A stretch of DNA of 64,000 bases from Phytophthora colocasiae (Eukaryota > Oomycota > Peronosporomycetes > Peronosporales > Peronosporaceae): the NCBI GenBank assembly GCA_018806915.1, contig JAGKQI010000069.1, positions 1,054,001 to 1,118,000 of the forward strand, written 5' to 3'. Position numbers and translations under genes: made by a program. This document shows positions 52,687 to 63,204 of this stretch, piece by piece. Positions within the stretch are counted from its first letter, which is position 1. Each line of letters begins with the position of its first letter. The notes below the pieces were generated by a model that did no database searches, was not told the DNA's origin, and worked only from the letters and a program-made list of their open reading frames with translations.

Positions 52687-55434
52687 TTAATTATTTCCCG
52701 CGGGATGGTTGACCGGGTCCTGCCGATACTGGTTACGCCATGGATCCGCCTCGTCACACTCCTCCAGAGCCTCAATCAGGTTCGCCGGCTCTGGGACGTT
52801 CGCGTTGGGATCCGCCAGGTTGGCACGCCGAGAGACCACGCCGGGATACCAACGAACCACATCCACGGCCGGAATGGGGAGGTGAAGGAAGAACGGATCC
52901 AACAGGATGTCGAGATCTAACCACTGGTCGCGCATTATGGCAGGGAAGGAGGCGAGGAATTGGCGCCAAGCAGACCCAGCCCGACTCCGCCTAGCCTTGC
53001 GAGCGACGTAATATCGCTGCAGTTCGAGATCCGCATCTTGCATGCCAGAGGTGATCTCGAAGTTATGGGTGGCCCCCCAAAATGCCTGACGGTGCCGTTC
53101 CTCCAGGACGCGATAGGTGGCGGCCACGGCCGCGAGGGGGTGTTCCTCCCTCTCGTGCAAATCGAGGTCGAACGTGAGGGGACCCGGGTTCGCGAAGTCG
53201 TTCCACGGCTCCCGAGCCAGCAGATCGAGTACGTTCACGCCCGTGATCAACTCGTTGAGATAGCCGGTGCCGGAGGTCGGCGCGAGTCCAGCCTGCACCC
53301 GAGAAGGAAACAGCCAACCCGAAGGGATCAGCAACCGTTTGCCCAAGGAGCTGGCGATCAGGCCCACGATCGAATACTGCCCGATCACCTGCGGATCCCA
53401 CGGTTCGATGTCCGCGGCCGCGAAGGTACGCTGCCGATCGTACCCTGGGATGAAAGAGGTGACCGGGAACAGGGGTGGTCGGAGCCCGAGGGGCGGAGAA
53501 CCGCCGAGAGGAGGTGGCGGCGGTGAAGGGGAACCCGGAGGTGATCCGGGAGACGATGGGCCTGATCCATCCGGAGATGGGCTTGAGCCGTCCGGAGACC
53601 CCGATCCACGAGCGCCAGAAGATCTGCCTCTCGGAACCTGACCAGACACGCGCCGGTGCGTCGAGATAGATCGTTGCCGACTCATACGTAGAATATCGTC
53701 CTCCTCGGAGTCCCCCGCTTCATTGGAATGGTCCGATTCAGCCTCAGGACTAGTCCCATTGCTGGGTTCTGGACTCTCGTCCTCTTCGGACGGCGATGAG
53801 AATGGGTGCTCGGGATCGTAGTCGGAGTCTTCCTCTTCCTCGTCTTGCGAATCACCATCGGCGGGAAGCGATCCAGGCTGATCAGTCGGCGCCGGGGTCG
53901 GATCAGGCGCTGGAGTGTCGGTTTCCTCCCCTCCGGCCTGCCCAGAAGCTTGATCTACCAACAGATCCAGCGGGCTTGCCGTTGATCCTGCCGGAGCCAC
54001 CGTTGGTAGGGCAGGCTGGGTTGATCCAGGGGCTTCGGTAGCCGCAGGTCTTAGATCACGGGGGGCTGAAGAGCTCCGAGCTGGACGCTTGCGTGAAGTA
54101 GGAGGAACGGCCGGGGAAGCGGAGGCGCTTCGAGATCGTTTGGTGGCACGAGCCGCCCGTCGATCCGCGATCCACGAAGACAACCGAGCAGAGGAATCCT
54201 CGGCATGATGCTGCTGTTGTTCGGCTTCGGCATAATCGGCGTCCAGCTCCTGGTGAGCCTGTTGGAGCTCTGTGTTCTGCTGCCGGAGTTGGTCGAGTTC
54301 CTGTGTCGCCGCATCCCGGGCGGAACGGGCCACGTCAAGGTCCGCGAGGACTGATAAACGATCTTGGGTGGCGTCGTCCAGGTCGACTCGGATTCGGTCA
54401 CGATCCGCCGTGACTCGACTGAGATCTTGCATCGCCTGATCCCGGTAGAGGCGGGCCTGGTCCAGGTCTGCGACGGCCTGATCCCGCTCGACCACTGCGG
54501 CACGATGCTGGACGGAGAGCTGGTCTCGGTCGTGCTGAATTATTTCCAGATTTCCCAGAGCGTCCGCCAGATCTTGCTCCAGATTGAAGATGGTGGCGGC
54601 GTCGGCAGTCGCGCCCGAGGGAGGAGCGCGAGAATCCGGTGCAGGCACATCCTCCACGGCGAGGTGTGCCCGGGCCAGCTCTGCCTGGTGGCCCTCTGCC
54701 TCGCGTTCCAGGTACGCGACCTCGGCTCGAGACGTGAGCAATTCCGCTTGAGTCCGCGTTAACTCCAACCTCAATCGAGCTTCCTCTGCTGAAGGGCGAG
54801 CCAGGTCAGCAGACGTGGCCATGGTCGCTGGTGGGCCTGGGAAGGAATCGTTCCTCTGCCAGCGGTCGAGGCTACGCTGAGTGAGGGTCAAGTCATGGCG
54901 CACGGCGGCAAGTTCCCGTTCACGATCCTGAAGCTCATCCCGGAGTTCGATCTCTGTCTCCCCTGCTACGCGAAGTTCGGCCAACCGGAAGTCGAGATCC
55001 TCGAGCGCGGAGTCTAGCTGCGCCTGGATCCGGGCCATTTGCTGCTCGGACTCCCGCCGTTCGGCGTCGTGCTGAGCCCGCTGATCCTGCAAGGCGGAGA
55101 CCGCGTCCCCACTGACAACGTCCCCGGTTCCCGACCGCAGGCGAGTGATTTCGGCGTTCAGCCGCAGGATCTCCTCCGCCTGGTCGTCCCGGAAGCGCTC
55201 CATATCCTCCATGTCGGATCGCAACCGGCGAACGGTGTCGTCCAGGTGGTCCCGATCGCAACTCAAGGTTTCGCGCATCCGTTGGCTATGGGCCAGTCTC
55301 GCTTGCAAGGTGACCAGCTCAGGGTTTACCCCAGGGGTTGAGAAGCGTGAGGTGGTGGATCGGACGGATCGGATCGAGTGCTCGCTCGAAGGCGTTCTCG
55401 GCGTCAATGGGGGCGAGGGAGGCGGATCGGACAT
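52687..55434 (-). CDS. element B antisense 3' ORF, 915 aa, coiled coil plus QAFW domain
   Basis: On the strand opposite to gag and pol, between pol and the 3' LTR, a single undamaged frame encodes 915 aa from the ATG at 55434 (the frame stays open into the LTR up to an ATG at 55593, 53 codons more). Order: Ser/Pro-rich N-terminus; Arg/Glu/Asp-rich coiled coil to about residue 430 (many RDxAxxDLDxARxxRDxA repeats); a basic patch; an acidic stretch; a Gly/Ser/Pro hinge; and a folded C-terminal domain from about 690 with EPWNDF, DLDLHERE and RQAFWGATHNFEI. I do not recognise the family. There is no signal peptide or membrane segment, so it is not an envelope protein. A promoter would have to lie in the 3' LTR in antisense. 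Confidence 0.75.
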   Translation of the reverse strand: MSDPPPSPPLTPRTPSSEHSIRSVRSTTSRFSTPGVNPELVTLQARLAHSQRMRETLSCDRDHLDDTVRRLRSDMEDMERFRDDQAEEILRLNAEITRLRSGTGDVVSGDAVSALQDQRAQHDAERRESEQQMARIQAQLDSALEDLDFRLAELRVAGETEIELRDELQDRERELAAVRHDLTLTQRSLDRWQRNDSFPGPPATMATSADLARPSAEEARLRLELTRTQAELLTSRAEVAYLEREAEGHQAELARAHLAVEDVPAPDSRAPPSGATADAATIFNLEQDLADALGNLEIIQHDRDQLSVQHRAAVVERDQAVADLDQARLYRDQAMQDLSRVTADRDRIRVDLDDATQDRLSVLADLDVARSARDAATQELDQLRQQNTELQQAHQELDADYAEAEQQQHHAEDSSARLSSWIADRRAARATKRSRSASASPAVPPTSRKRPARSSSAPRDLRPAATEAPGSTQPALPTVAPAGSTASPLDLLVDQASGQAGGEETDTPAPDPTPAPTDQPGSLPADGDSQDEEEEDSDYDPEHPFSSPSEEDESPEPSNGTSPEAESDHSNEAGDSEEDDILRMSRQRSISTHRRVSGQVPRGRSSGARGSGSPDGSSPSPDGSGPSSPGSPPGSPSPPPPPLGGSPPLGLRPPLFPVTSFIPGYDRQRTFAAADIEPWDPQVIGQYSIVGLIASSLGKRLLIPSGWLFPSRVQAGLAPTSGTGYLNELITGVNVLDLLAREPWNDFANPGPLTFDLDLHEREEHPLAAVAATYRVLEERHRQAFWGATHNFEITSGMQDADLELQRYYVARKARRSRAGSAWRQFLASFPAIMRDQWLDLDILLDPFFLHLPIPAVDVVRWYPGVVSRRANLADPNANVPEPANLIEALEECDEADPWRNQYRQDPVNHPAGNN

Positions 55435-55537
55435 CGTGAAGGAGTGGTGGTGCTTGAACGACTTGTGTCCCAGGTGATGAATGTGGAAATAAGCCCGAAG
55501 TGAGCTGCAGCATCCCAACTTACGTGCTGGGGGCGGA

Positions 55538-56915
55538 TGTGGTGAAGCGGACGAGGATTTTTCCCGGAGAGGCGATATCAGCCACGAACCCAAATAGAGT
55601 CGGAACGAGCGACAGGGGGAACCTGTGATCCCCAGATCTGAGTCGAATCAGACAAAGGTGCGATGGGTCCCGCCGGGGAACAGGCAGCAGAGACACCGGC
55701 GGAAGAGCAAGCGGAGCGGTGTTCGTGGGTGATCCGAGTCCTACCGGAGGGAGAATGGGAAGATCAAGGATGTTCTCGCGCGATCGACGATGGCGGGGTC
55801 CCAAGTGAGCACGATCAGCTCACCCCAGCGCCCCGAAGCCTTTTAACGGCATGATCCTGCTTCCCCAGGCGGCGACGAAGCGGGATCACGCAATGATCCT
55901 CTCCCGTTTAAGTACGAGACCAGCTCCGGACCAAGTTCAGCCCCAGGTACGACGCAGACTTTTCGGGTGGTCTGATCCGGATTCTCCGGACGACTACCAA
56001 GCGGGATCGGGCGGCGATTGAGTCCCGATTAAGTGCGAGATCAAGCTTCGGTTAAGTGCGGGATCAAGTCTCGGTTAAGTGCGAGATCAAGCTTCGGTTA
56101 AGTGCGAGATCAAGCTTCGGTTAAGTGCGAGATCAAGCTTCGGTTAAATACGAGATCAAGCTTCGGTTAAGTACGAAATCGGCCCACGATCAGGGTAAGG
56201 GGAGCCAAGCTAGGGATCAGATATGTAGCCAGTGTCATGTGATCGTAGGATAGTAAATCAGGATGGGATTAGTAGGCATAGGAATAACCATAAACAGAAT
56301 CGAATTTGCCCTGAACCACTCAAGTGTCTTCGCTACGCCTGGAACCGGGAACTACATTGGCCCTACAAGCGTCAAGAAGGTAGGGATACGTGACCTAGTA
56401 TAGCGGTTAAGTCTGGATAATATATTGGCCAGCTTTGCCCTATCTAGTGAGCTATCCTTGAAGTGCATACATCGGATCGGAAGGAATTGGTTGTTTAGCC
56501 TGACGATCCCGTCGAATCTCACCCTCTCAAGATCCCCGCTAAAGGAAGCGGCAAGCAACGAAAGGAAGGGACTGAACCCCGAACATTGGATTACTGGAAG
56601 ACCTGGATCAAGTACCAGGCACCCGGATCAAGGCTCGAGAACTCGCCTACGACCGGGATCAAGTACCCCGAGGTGGAGTGAAGAACTCCCACGCTACCTC
56701 CAACCCCTGCGTCACCCAAGACTTTCTTCTCGTCCCAAGACATCTTCAGAAGTTACCTGGAAGAGCGTAACCCGCCTACCGACGGGTACACAAGGTGAAA
56801 CTACACACAGCTAGATCACGGATCATCGGGGGACCCCCTCCGTTAGTCGGTGTCTGGGCGCAAGTGGTGATCGAGACCTGCCTCAACGAGATTTTGGCAG
56901 ATCCGCTCCACCACA
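55538..56915 (+). repeat. 3' LTR of element B
   Basis: It begins TGTGGTG after a G-rich tract (CTGGGGGCGGA) that fits a polypurine-type primer, and ends CACCACA before the GTAT target duplication. It carries the same 23-bp array as the 5' copy (56027-56181). Confidence 0.92.
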
Positions 56916-58808
56916 GTATCCAAGGTTCAAGAAAAACTGATGAAGCCTCGCTTAGACCCGAACACGGAAGCCCAAGAATCAAAACCAGACTCTGAAAATC
57001 AGGATGCGTCACCAGAATCTGAGGATGTTTCTGGTCCGGAATCCGCACCCCTGCCTCGATCGGCCAGAGTATTGGTTACTGTGACCCATGCCCAAGCTCC
57101 GCCTGACGCTAATCCGCCTGAGGATGATGACGAACAAGAACCTTTGGGGCCTTTGGAGTTTCAGGCAGAACGCTGGCGACGGATTAAGGCACATCAGAGC
57201 CAGGATCCGTACTTGGTTGAGCTCATGAAGTTTCTGAAAGGCGACGTGGGAGATTTACCGCGACCCCGAGTCAGGAAACTCGCCAGAGTTGCCGAAGACT
57301 TCATTCTGGATTCTAGAAACGTGCTGTATCGCCTGAGCCGCGCTACTCGAGAACGGCCCCGGGACAATATTGACGAACTCAGGCTGGTGGTTCCCAGAGA
57401 CTTGCATTCAGACTTATTACATTACGCTCACGAAGATTACCAAGGTGGACATCAGGGGATTAGGAGAACCTTTGAGAAGTTGAGTTCGGACTTTTACTGG
57501 TTAGGTATGTATGCCGTTGTGGAGAGATTCGTGAAGGAATGTGTGACTGTGCCAGCGGCAAGGGGCGACCCCCCAAATCCTGGACCTTCACCTGGGAATA
57601 TTGAGCCTAGCCGGCCGTTTGAAGTGGTGTCTATGGATTTTGTGACACACATGCCGAAATCGGCACGTGGAAATACATTTCTCTTGCTCTTCCAGGATAT
57701 GTTTTCAGGATACGTGATATGCAAGCCAATGTGTCACCACTGCTCAAGATGTAGCAGAGGCCTATGAGGAACGCGTTTTCAGAAACTTTGGAGCTAGCTC
57801 TCTGATTCGTCATGATCAAGATCCCCGCTTCATGAGTGAGGTGTTCAAGTGTTTCAGAGAGCTTTTGGGAGCAGACAACGAGCTACGCTGGGGTACCGGC
57901 CTCAAGCTAACGGCCAGCAAGAGCGATCAGTACAGACTGTGGCGCGCGATTAAGGCATATATCTCTGAGGCTGATCAAAGTGACTGGGATGATCATGCTG
58001 AACGTCTGATATTCGCCCTGAATACGTTATTTGACGTCACCCGTCTAGAAACGCCTTTCTACTTGGTACATGGTTTGGATGTCACGGGACGGTGTCCGCT
58101 ATGCTTGGACCCAAGCCGTCAACGACTCAGGAGCGGACCGCTTACGAGTGGAGAAGGAAGATGCAACGAGACTATAGTTATGCTCTGGCATGTGCCGAAG
58201 ATCTCCAGAAGAAGGCAAAATGTGATTGGTCTGAAGAACAAACCAGAAAGTGGAACGAGTTATCAGAGCGTCTGAAATCAGGCTTTGCTATAGGCGACTC
58301 CGTATGGCTTTACATCCCTAAGGTACAAACGGGATTGAGCAGGAAACTGGCGCACATGTGGCACGGACCTTTCAGGATCGATGAAATGCTGGACGATTTC
58401 AGAGTACGACTCAAGGTTGAAGATACCGGTTATCGCGTAAACCCCTGGGTGCATGTGAGCCGTCTGAAGCCCAGAGCCCTGTTTCCCAGACGACCAACAG
58501 CAGAGCTCCAGATTCCGGAAGATGATGACTTTGACGCTGCCTTGTTACCAGAAGATAGTTGGGAACCTGACGTTGAGAATGACGAATACGAAGTGGAGAA
58601 GATTCTGGACACCTGCTGGAGCAAGCGTACCAGGACGTCTAAACGCCTGCACGAATATCTGGTTAAGTGGAAAGGTTACGATGAAACTGAGTGGTTACCA
58701 TTATCGAAGTTGAACTGTAGAGCATTACTTTACGAATTCAACCAGAGCGCACGAGCACGAGCTCGTTTTCAGGCAATGCAGGCTGGAGACGATCACCGCA
58801 GAGTCTAA
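56916..58808 (+). pseudogene. element A integrase with chromodomain (resumes after element B)
   Basis: The first codons after the GTAT duplication continue the RNase H frame of 32231. The integrase N-domain has a zinc-binding H..H..C layout (HYAHEDYQGGHQG, with the CC pair weak: CVTVPA). The core keeps MDFVTHMP and RHDQDPRF, but the Glu motif region near 57900 is altered (LKLTASKSDQYRLW). Two frame changes occur near 57740 and 58090. The C-terminus 58092-58808 has the GPFRIDEML barrel and a chromodomain (DEYEVEKILD, HEYLVKWKGYDETEWLPLSKL). It is not expected to be active. Confidence 0.8.
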
Positions 58809-58883
58809 TGACTCTGAAAATACATCTGGAAGTCTGATATCTGAAGGATTTCAGACATTGACTTTCAGAGAATGGTAGTCTGA

Positions 58884-60248
58884 GTGCATGTTTTTCAGAG
58901 GCCTATTTCTGAAATCTCTGGTAATTGGGATCGGCTTCATGACCTTCTGGTGTCGTATCAAGAGGACACTATCGTTCCTGATAACTGGACGACCGTCATC
59001 AGTGTGACAGCCTTGGACGCGCGGAAGAAGCCTGTTCCTGATTTCAAGAAGCGGCTTTCTGAGGAACGAGCTCGTCAGGCCACCGAGGAAGCTGCGAAGG
59101 CTACCAGGGTTCTGGATTCTGAGAGCGACAAGTCTGAGAACAAGGAATCCGGGAACAAAAAGTCCGGGGACGAGAAGTCTGGAAACAAGAAGTCCGGGGA
59201 CAAGAAGTCTGGAAACTAGAAGTCGGGAAACGAGAAGTCTGGAAACAAGAAGTCCGATGACCACCCGCGTCCTGGTTCCAAGCGTCCTCGGGACTCTGAT
59301 GACGACTCGGACCCTGGTGATGGGCCTATCATCCCCACCAAAAAATCCAAGAGAAGTCTTGCGTCCATAAAAGCCCACACCAGTCCCAAGTCTCGTCCGA
59401 AGTCCACCAGCGGAAGTGGATCGAAGTCCAAGGGTTCTTCAGGGAAGGCACGGAGCCTGGTCTCCAAGCCCTATAATTCTCTGACAGTCAAGGAGCTCCA
59501 GGTGGTGGAAACACCAGACTGTGAGGCATCCTCCTGGTTGTACTATGGCATCAGAGTACAGCGAGTCAGCACCACCAGAACCACCACTGGCCAGACACTG
59601 GGTTTCCCAGACTACGAGGTGCACAAACACTCATGTGCCATCCTCAAGAAGCGCTGGTATTCGGAGCGGTACTGTGCGGTCATCCGCAAGAAGCGCGCCC
59701 CTTGGGAAGTCATGTTCGACAACCGTATTTCTGAGTTTTATTTCCACAAGCGGGACGAACTGGGACCCATGGTGTTAGCTGACGTGGAAGACATCGTACG
59801 CAGCATGAAGAAGCACGCTCAAGCCTTCTGGGAGCGAACGCATTGGGTGACCATGGACGTTGAAGCGGACGACAAGTCTGCGGAGCTTCACAAGTACCGG
59901 TCCATGCGTCGAGCCGCCATGATTCGTCAACACAACGCCCTCATCCGAAAGGTTCTGGGGCATAAAGATTTCCCAGAGTCGTTACTCTCAGAGCCTGGCA
60001 TCTGGGTTGTCCCAGACAAGTCCTGTCCTTGGATTTGGCAAGATCCCAGAGTGGCACAGCTTGGTGGTCCTAAGTGTCTGAGTCTGGAGACGCAACTGGG
60101 TGACTTGGATGCCGTTGAGCCTGCTCAGATGCAATGGGCCACGGTGAACGTGGACGAAGAATGGCTCCAGTATGTTTCTGCCGACGTCAAGAAGGATTAT
60201 ATGACACCTACGGAGCGTTCCGAGAACCCGATCTCTCTTCGCTATTGA
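58884..60248 (+). pseudogene. element A sense 3' ORF with QAFW domain (one in-frame TAG)
   Basis: A 455-codon frame follows the integrase and is broken only by a TAG at 59217-59219 inside a Lys-Ser-Gly-Asn repeat, where neighbouring units have AAG. After the repeat come a basic/acidic patch (KRPRDSDDDSDPGDG) and Lys-rich linker, then a folded domain from about 59480: PWEVMFDN, EFYFHKRDELGP, KKHAQAFWERTHWVTM, ELHKYRSMRRAAMIRQ. This domain matches the C-terminal domain of the element B antisense ORF. The function is unknown; nuclear or nucleic-acid binding is possible from its charge. Confidence 0.65.
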
Positions 60249-60467
60249 AGCTCAGATGTCCATCACGGTGCCCACGGGAAGGCTGTATTTCGAGAAGCCA
60301 AATAGTTGTCTGCATTTGTGGCGTAAGGCCCGGCCTCAGTGTAGCCTCCTAATCCCTTAACCTTTCAATATCACTCCACTTATTCACGTTTCTTCTCATC
60401 ATCTCATTGTTCATACCTCGTACCCCTCAGCACTTAATTCTCCACAAATTCACTTCCACATTCACAT
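60249..60467. other. short gap between convergent extra ORFs of element A
   Basis: About 220 bp, T- and C-rich near the right end, without a gene. It separates the stop codons of the sense QAFW ORF and the antisense coiled-coil ORF and may hold polyadenylation signals for both. Confidence 0.4.
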
Positions 60468-61126
60468 TCACATAGTCGTTTTTATATAAGCAGTAACATG
60501 GTCGATCACATATCCAAACACACGAATTTCAGAGTTCTCTTGTAAGAACTCTGAGAATCTCCATGGATCTGTAGGCTTGACTTCAGGACGCGACTTCAGA
60601 ATCGAGACCTGCGCGTGAAGATCAGCGACTTGGGACTTCAGATCTGCCTTGTCTGACTTCAGAGCTTCCACTTGGTCCTGGTAGTGAGCCTTGAGATCCT
60701 GAATCTCCGAGGCCATGCGTTCTTCTACCACACCGGCGTCTTGCTGGGCACACTTAAGCTCGTACTTCCAGTATTGGCAGTGCAGTACCCACTCGCGCTT
60801 GATTTCTTCACACTCGGAGCGAGCTGCTGCAGCATCTATCAGAGCGACGCCGTTTTGAGAACCAACGCGTTCCCGAAGGCGGCGATGAGCAGCGGCCATG
60901 AGTTTCAAGCATCCAGCCGAAAAACTTTCTCGGCAAGTCGAGTGGGGGAGACGTGAGAAACCAGAGACTCCAGTTCCCGGCGAACCTCCACAGACAACGT
61001 CAGAGCATCCAGAGTGCGCACGTCTGGAGTCTGAGCACACGGAGATACAACTTCGTCAGGATCGAAGCTTGGGATCACCCGCTCCAGCTCCCGGAGGTCT
61101 TCATCAGTGAGTGCCTCGTAACCCAC
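60468..61126 (-). pseudogene. element A antisense coiled-coil ORF, 5' end lost
   Basis: The minus strand reads LTDEDLRELERVIPSF to EKVF in one frame (61126-60905), then in the next frame (to 60468) a coil such as EIQDLKAHYQDQVEAL and LKSQVADLHAQVSIL. A T5 run near 60930 marks the frame change. There is no ATG upstream: the frame meets a stop near 61150, where the 3' LTR is truncated. Its place and coiled coil match the N-terminal half of the element B antisense ORF. Confidence 0.55.
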
Positions 61127-61146
61127 GAGTACACAGGGACCACCGT

Positions 61147-63204
61147 ATCAACAATGACCTGACCACGAAGGACCGCGGAAGATACCAATATCCAAGGATC
61201 AGCAGGGACATCAGTGATGTTCCCACGCCGTGTTAAGCCGAAGGAGGTTCAAAGAGTATCCAAGGAGGCGATCATGCAGAGATCATCCGAAGAGGAGATT
61301 TCTGACCCTGACAGTGTTTGCAGCATCGGTCGCACGGAGAAGCGATGCTTAAGCTCAGGAAGATCATGATTTCGAATGTTGACAACGCGGGGATGCGAGA
61401 TCAAGCAAGGAGACTCATGATCGGAATCACTGTTCGCGATCGCTGATCGGGATCGCGATCAAGGGTTAGGTGAGATCAAGATCGGAGATCGGAGAACAGC
61501 TGTGTAGCCAGATGTCAGGCGATCGTAGGATAGCAGCTGAGCATGGGACTGATGACATGATGTTATATCCGATTTTCGAGCGACAGGTGGATATTACGTT
61601 ACGATGTGATTGGTTATACTGTGGGTTATAAGCGAAAGGGACTTTGGGACGCGGCCACACCCGTGCGACATCTGTGGAAGATTGTGGGTAAACCTTCGCC
61701 TGACTGTAAAGGGGCCCAAAGGACCAGAAGTGTACTTCAGAGTGTGCACAACTCTGAAGGTCAACTACACTCTGTCTGGTCACGGGACTTTCCCCGACGA
61801 TGAGTGCCTAAGTTCTGGCGGAAAGTCTCTCAGAAGAACGTATCTCTGAGAGACCTCATCCCGTTACCGTCCAGCGCGACGATTGATGGTTCAAGGATTC
61901 ACAATATGTACCCGCAGAGACCAAGTATCGCGCGCCGGACGCCGCGCACCCGCGCAACCCTCAAGATCTACATGTACGTTGAAGCATTAGTACTCCGTAC
62001 TCTGGTTTCCTACTCAAGATTCTGGTATCTCTAACTCTGAGTGACTAAGACTCTGAAAACCAAGTGATACCAGACTCTGAAAACCAAGATCAGACTCTGA
62101 AACCACCGAAGATCCGAGACCATACTGAAATCAAGTGAACCCAAGTTCAAGTCACGCATTCAAGTGATTACTGACCTGCACATCCCCCGTAATGACGTCT
62201 CTACCTGTTAACCCATCGAGATCTGCGCAAACTGCATACTGAAGCCAAGTCAAGATACCTGATGCATACAAGAACCAAGTGTACCTGACATATGATGGCT
62301 GACTGCATAAAGGACGCAAAAGCCGACAAGAAGAAGAGAGTTACCAGAGATATATGATAGTTATGAGAAAGATAAACGATAAACAGAGTTCAATTTGCCG
62401 TGTAACCCAGAAGTCGTTGTATTTCTGTTTGCAAGGCCACGCCAAGCATCGCTGCCGTGTGATCTCTCGCCTATTCAATCCCCTTAGGCGGAGATCAGGT
62501 AACGTAGCGACCTGAAAGGACCCGCCTATTCCATATCCTAGTTGGGTCGTTTGTTTTGTCTCTAGCGGTAGCCCATTTCATATTGCTTGTTTGGACAGGC
62601 TCTGGAAACTAGACAGTCGTTTTCAGAGTGCAAGGTAGACTGTTATATATAGCCGATTGTATTGGTTTATATTTCCCCTCTATACTAGAGGATGGTGCGC
62701 GAACGTAAAGGGATACCATACAGACCAGGTGTCTGGTAGCAAGTCCCTAGTTGACCTGGAGTGTTAGCCCACTGTTCAAGGGCCTAGAAAGAATAAGAAC
62801 GGCTGTATATATTTGTATATTTTCGAACTCTGTGTATTGGTTGTTTATCTCAGAAAGTCAGGTATCTCGGTTCTGGATTTGTGGTATTCAGACACCGATT
62901 TTAGACTTTCTCTGGTATATTAATCTCTTTTCGACCGCAGAGATTCCGACTCCCGAACGCTCCTGGAAGGATTTTCTGAATACCGACACCAGATTCCAAG
63001 GGAACCCTAACTTCTCTTCACAACACATTCTCAGACTCCGGCGAGGGTCATATTTCTGAAGACAACGAACCCACGAGGATACCGCAAGGTACCACACGCC
63101 AACCTACCGTTGTACGACTCTGAAACCCCTTTTCAGTAGTCGTATAACTAGGGTTCACTATACGCCCCCTGCTCCGCGACCAAAGTTTCACCGACTTCGC
63201 GACA
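61147..63204 (+). repeat. 3' LTR of element A, 5'-truncated
   Basis: Collinear with 21633-24130 without the solo LTR. It lacks the first 370 or so bases of the 5' LTR and a 29-bp piece near 62938. It ends ...GCGACA at 63204 with no primer-binding site after it, as expected for a 3' LTR. Confidence 0.75.

Larger units (their letters stand above)
32232..56915 (+). mobile_element. element B: Ty3/Gypsy chromovirus-type retrotransposon nested in element A
   Basis: Identical-length LTRs, PBS, gag, -1 frameshift signal, protease, RT, two RNase H domains, integrase with chromodomain and a large antisense 3' ORF are present. GTAT flanks both ends. Removing it restores the pol frame of element A. It is itself interrupted by a LINE at 42416-52371; its own length is about 14.7 kb. 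Gag is intact, pol has several frameshifts. Confidence 0.92.
21265..63204 (+). mobile_element. element A: large Ty3/Gypsy retrotransposon, old and interrupted
   Basis: LTRs flank an internal region with PBS, gag, protease, RT, two RNase H domains, integrase with chromodomain, and two extra 3' ORFs. Element B interrupts it between the second RNase H and the integrase. Without element B and the solo LTR it is about 16.8 kb long. It carries frameshifts throughout and at least two nonsense codons, so it is dead. No convincing target-site duplication was found at its outer ends. Confidence 0.8.

Noticed and set aside
52687..55434. Envelope gene making element B an errantivirus-like element
   Set aside because: No signal peptide or transmembrane segment, antisense orientation, and coiled-coil/low-complexity composition.
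58884..60248. Host gene captured intact between A and its LTR
   Set aside because: It has a TAG, no introns, element-like Lys/Ser repeats and its domain recurs in element B, so it belongs to the element.
21633..63204. Simple segmental duplication of 2 kb instead of an LTR pair
   Set aside because: The left copy is followed by a primer-binding site and gag, the right copy follows integrase and 3' ORFs, and A pol continues across element B, all as expected for one LTR element.
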